From: Pyrinomonadaceae bacterium
GTDB taxonomy: Bacteria > Acidobacteriota > Blastocatellia > Pyrinomonadales > Pyrinomonadaceae
DNA: 7,431 nt
Assembly: GCA_014379795.1 (NCBI GenBank)
Contig: JACMLC010000002.1
Coordinates: forward strand, 1-7,431
Direction of reading: 5' to 3'
Shown here: positions 5,556-7,431 of the stretch, piece after piece
Numbering within the stretch: position 1 is the stretch's first letter
Layout of the letters: every line of letters begins with the position of its first letter
Translations under genes and position numbers: made by a program
The notes under the pieces: generated by a model
What the model was told of the DNA's origin: nothing
The model's database searches: none
The model's input: the letters and a program-made list of their open reading frames with translations, nothing else

Positions 5556-5634
5556 TGCTTTTTGAGGAGGCTGACCGGCCTTGTCTGAAGCCCCCGGACG
5601 TTAATCCTCCATCGCTTTCTTTGAGATTAAAAAT

Positions 5635-5662
5635 TTGAACAAGGACTTGGGAGCTTTATGAC
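5635..5662 (+). promoter_or_regulatory. Weak sigma70-like promoter candidate for the HD-GYP gene
   Basis: TTGAAC (5635-5640), a 16-nt spacer and TATGAC (5657-5662), each matching four of six consensus bases, about 33 nt before the ATG. Position is sensible because a terminator lies upstream, but the match is modest. Confidence 0.3.
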
Positions 5663-5695
5663 CCGTCGCTTCATGTAGGTCAGAGGGTGCGGATA

Positions 5696-7431
5696 ATGGC
5701 TAAAAGTAAATTCAGCAAAAAAAGCCGCGTGTTTCAGATTGTCGTGAGCGTGATAGGCATCTCTGTCTGGCTCGCCGCTGCTATTAGCCTGCCTTTCAGC
5801 TTTACCGTCCGCCAGTTATCAATCATCGCCGCGCTCGTGCCGCTCACCATCGCGGTCGGCATGTTCTCTCATACCTTCAAGCTGCCCGAAGGCATGAGAT
5901 TTACGAACGACAGGTTTACCTTTACGCTGGTGGATTCCATAGTGCTGCTGGTCGCTGTGTGGTTTAACCCGATGGCAGCCATCTTCGTTCACGGCATCGA
6001 AGGCTATACCTCTTCGTGGCGCATACACCGCGTCAAACAGACAGACATCGTGCGCGAGCTTTTCTCTTCGGGCATGATGGCTCTGGCGACGACAGCCGCC
6101 GCTTTCGCGCTTCAGGCAATTCTCAATTACGGTTTCGGCGAAACGCAGACGGGAACCAAGCACTCTTTGCTGGCGGTGGCCATCTCGCTGTTGATCGCGA
6201 GCCTGATTCACAACATCGTCAACATGTGGCTGGTCTCGACCGTGATTGCGCTGCGTTATGACCATCCGATTCTGAAAACGTGGAAGGAAAATTTCCTGTG
6301 GGTCGCGCCGATGTTTCTCCCGACCGGCACGGCGGCCACACTGATTTTCTTTGCGCTCCAATATGACCTGCTGATTACGGCGATCATCGGCGCGCCGATC
6401 TTTCTCGCCATCTACTTAGGCCACAGGCAATATCGCAACAGCGTTGACCAGCGCATCAGCATCATGGATAAAGGCCACCGCGAGACCATCGAAGCTCTCG
6501 CCGTCGCCATCAACGCCAAAGACGAAGTCACACACGAGCACGTCCTGAGAGTTCAGATTTATTCCGCCGGAGTCGCGCGTCTCTTAGGCTGCTCCGACTC
6601 CGAAGTTGATGCGTTGCGCGCGGGCGCGCTCCTGCACGACATCGGCAAGATCGCTGTCCCTGACTATATCTTGAACAAACCCGGCAAGCTCACCGCCGCC
6701 GAGTTCGAGAAGATGAAGATGCACACCATCGCGGGCGCACAGATTTTAGGACGCGTGGAGTTTCCATATCCGGTCGTGCCTGTGGTCAGGCATCATCACG
6801 AGCGTTGGGACGGCAAAGGCTACCCGGACGGATTGTCTGCCGAGGACATCCCCTTGACGGCGCGGATTCTGTCGGTCGTGGATTGCTTCGACGCCGTGCG
6901 CGAAGACCGTCAATATCGCAAGGGCATGACACGCGAAGAGGCCATAGAATTTATTATGAACAACAGCGGCAGCCTTTATGATCCTCAAGTAGTCGGCACG
7001 TTTATCACACACTTACCCGAATTTGAAGCGGAGATCAGGGCGCACAAGGCTGCGCCGACCTTTGGCATAGAGCCTGCCGAGCAGCTTTCGGAAGCGGCGC
7101 GCGAGGTCGCTCCGGCGACGGGCTTTGCGGAAGTTGTCGCGATTGATGCGGGAGCGGCAAAAGAAGAATTTGCGCTGGATGAGCTGCGCGCTCTTTATGG
7201 CTTGGTGCAGTCGCTTCAAAGCATGCGAAGCCGCGATGAGATTGCGGTATCCTTTCTTGAGAAACTTTCTTCCTTTATCTCTTACGACACCTGCGCCGTC
7301 ACGCTGGCCGACGCCGAGAGCGGTAATTACGAGATCACGCACGGGGCTGGGCCACACGCTGCATCGCTCGTCGGGCGCAGGGTGATGCCCGGCGAAGGCG
7401 TCGCCGGTTGGGTCTTGGCGAATCGTCATCC
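5696..7431 (+). CDS. Membrane-bound HD-GYP cyclic-di-GMP phosphodiesterase with GAF domain (C-terminus outside window)
   Basis: HD-GYP enzymes hydrolyse the second messenger cyclic di-GMP with a two- or three-metal centre. The frame is open to the edge, with 578 residues visible. About seven hydrophobic segments lie at roughly 12-34, 40-57, 74-100, 122-146, 157-185, 200-222 and 226-243, forming a membrane sensor region I cannot assign to a named MASE family. The HD-GYP domain covers ~262-430 with its signature residues present: H282-x-x-R-V, H314-D315 (HDIGK), H343 (HTIAGAQIL), H367-H368 then ERWDGKGYP (the GYP motif at 375-377), and D396 (VVDCFDAV). A GAF domain starts near 495 (DELRALYGLVQSL, DTCAVTLAD, GEGVAGWV) and is cut by the edge. 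A GGDEF domain may follow, as in similar proteins, but cannot be seen. AGAGGG lies 8 nt before the ATG. It is separated from upstream genes by a strong terminator, so it probably has its own promoter. Confidence 0.92.
   Translation, partial: MAKSKFSKKSRVFQIVVSVIGISVWLAAAISLPFSFTVRQLSIIAALVPLTIAVGMFSHTFKLPEGMRFTNDRFTFTLVDSIVLLVAVWFNPMAAIFVHGIEGYTSSWRIHRVKQTDIVRELFSSGMMALATTAAAFALQAILNYGFGETQTGTKHSLLAVAISLLIASLIHNIVNMWLVSTVIALRYDHPILKTWKENFLWVAPMFLPTGTAATLIFFALQYDLLITAIIGAPIFLAIYLGHRQYRNSVDQRISIMDKGHRETIEALAVAINAKDEVTHEHVLRVQIYSAGVARLLGCSDSEVDALRAGALLHDIGKIAVPDYILNKPGKLTAAEFEKMKMHTIAGAQILGRVEFPYPVVPVVRHHHERWDGKGYPDGLSAEDIPLTARILSVVDCFDAVREDRQYRKGMTREEAIEFIMNNSGSLYDPQVVGTFITHLPEFEAEIRAHKAAPTFGIEPAEQLSEAAREVAPATGFAEVVAIDAGAAKEEFALDELRALYGLVQSLQSMRSRDEIAVSFLEKLSSFISYDTCAVTLADAESGNYEITHGAGPHAASLVGRRVMPGEGVAGWVLANRH

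Larger units (their letters stand above)
5355..5695. other. Gene-free spacer before the HD-GYP gene
   Basis: No coding sequence is supported here. The region holds a hairpin terminator (5408-5463), an 11-bp palindrome GACCGGCGGTC (5545-5555), further TGACCGG/CGGTCA words (5393, 5572), a weak possible promoter (5635-5662), and the ribosome binding site of the next gene (AGAGGG, 5682-5687). Confidence 0.65.

Noticed and set aside
5658..5678. Upstream six-codon ORF (MTRRFM) before the HD-GYP gene
   Set aside because: Too short, out of frame with the main gene and without a ribosome binding site. It probably overlaps the candidate -10 box.
5819..6361. 180-codon minus-strand ORF rich in R, H, Q
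   Set aside because: Antisense to the membrane region of the HD-GYP gene, with the low-complexity composition typical of a shadow frame.

Overview
The window looks like chromosome from a moderately GC-rich, Gram-negative-type environmental bacterium. The best guess is Acidobacteriota, possibly Blastocatellia. That guess rests on the style of the secreted subtilase (I9-like prodomain plus a C-terminal GVLLSD hexapeptide tract) and on the membrane HD-GYP/GAF protein. It is inference from remembered families, not from a search. No rRNA, tRNA, CRISPR array, insertion sequence or phage gene is visible.

Left part, minus strand (1-1171). The 5' end of a small DUF2255-like gene runs off the left edge. 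Just upstream of it in the transcription direction is a 321-residue membrane protein of unknown function. The two are 54 nt apart on the same strand and may be co-transcribed. The bases of the membrane protein gene look richer in A+T than the genes to the right.

Divergent spacer (1172-1663). It holds a pyrimidine-rich stretch, a GGTCAA/TTGACC inverted repeat, and a run of hairpins in what is probably the leader of the protease gene.

Centre, plus strand (1664-5222). The main gene is an 850-residue secreted S8 (subtilisin) peptidase. Its N-terminal region, before the ordinary I9-like prodomain, reads as a degenerate copy of the first AAA+ domain of ClpA/ClpB/ClpC. The fold-level sequence is kept, but the Walker A lysine, Walker B aspartate, pore-loop tyrosine and arginine fingers are all gone. 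The C-terminus is 14 GVLLSD-like hexads. This pseudo-unfoldase/protease fusion in one exported chain is the most unusual thing in the window. A perfect 13-bp hairpin separates it from a GNAT acetyltransferase with an N-terminal DUF4081-like half.

Spacer 5223-5695. A 23-codon ORF with a good ribosome binding site repeats the signal-peptide start of the protease (16 of 22 residues identical, many differences silent), then stops. It is followed by a strong hairpin terminator. It is either the stump of a duplicated protease gene or a surviving small hydrophobic peptide gene. A 30-nt element in the terminator also resembles one upstream of the protease.

Right part (5696-7431, open at the edge). 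A membrane sensor with about seven transmembrane segments, a complete HD-GYP cyclic-di-GMP phosphodiesterase domain and the start of a GAF domain. Nothing in the sequence ties it functionally to the protease beyond adjacency.
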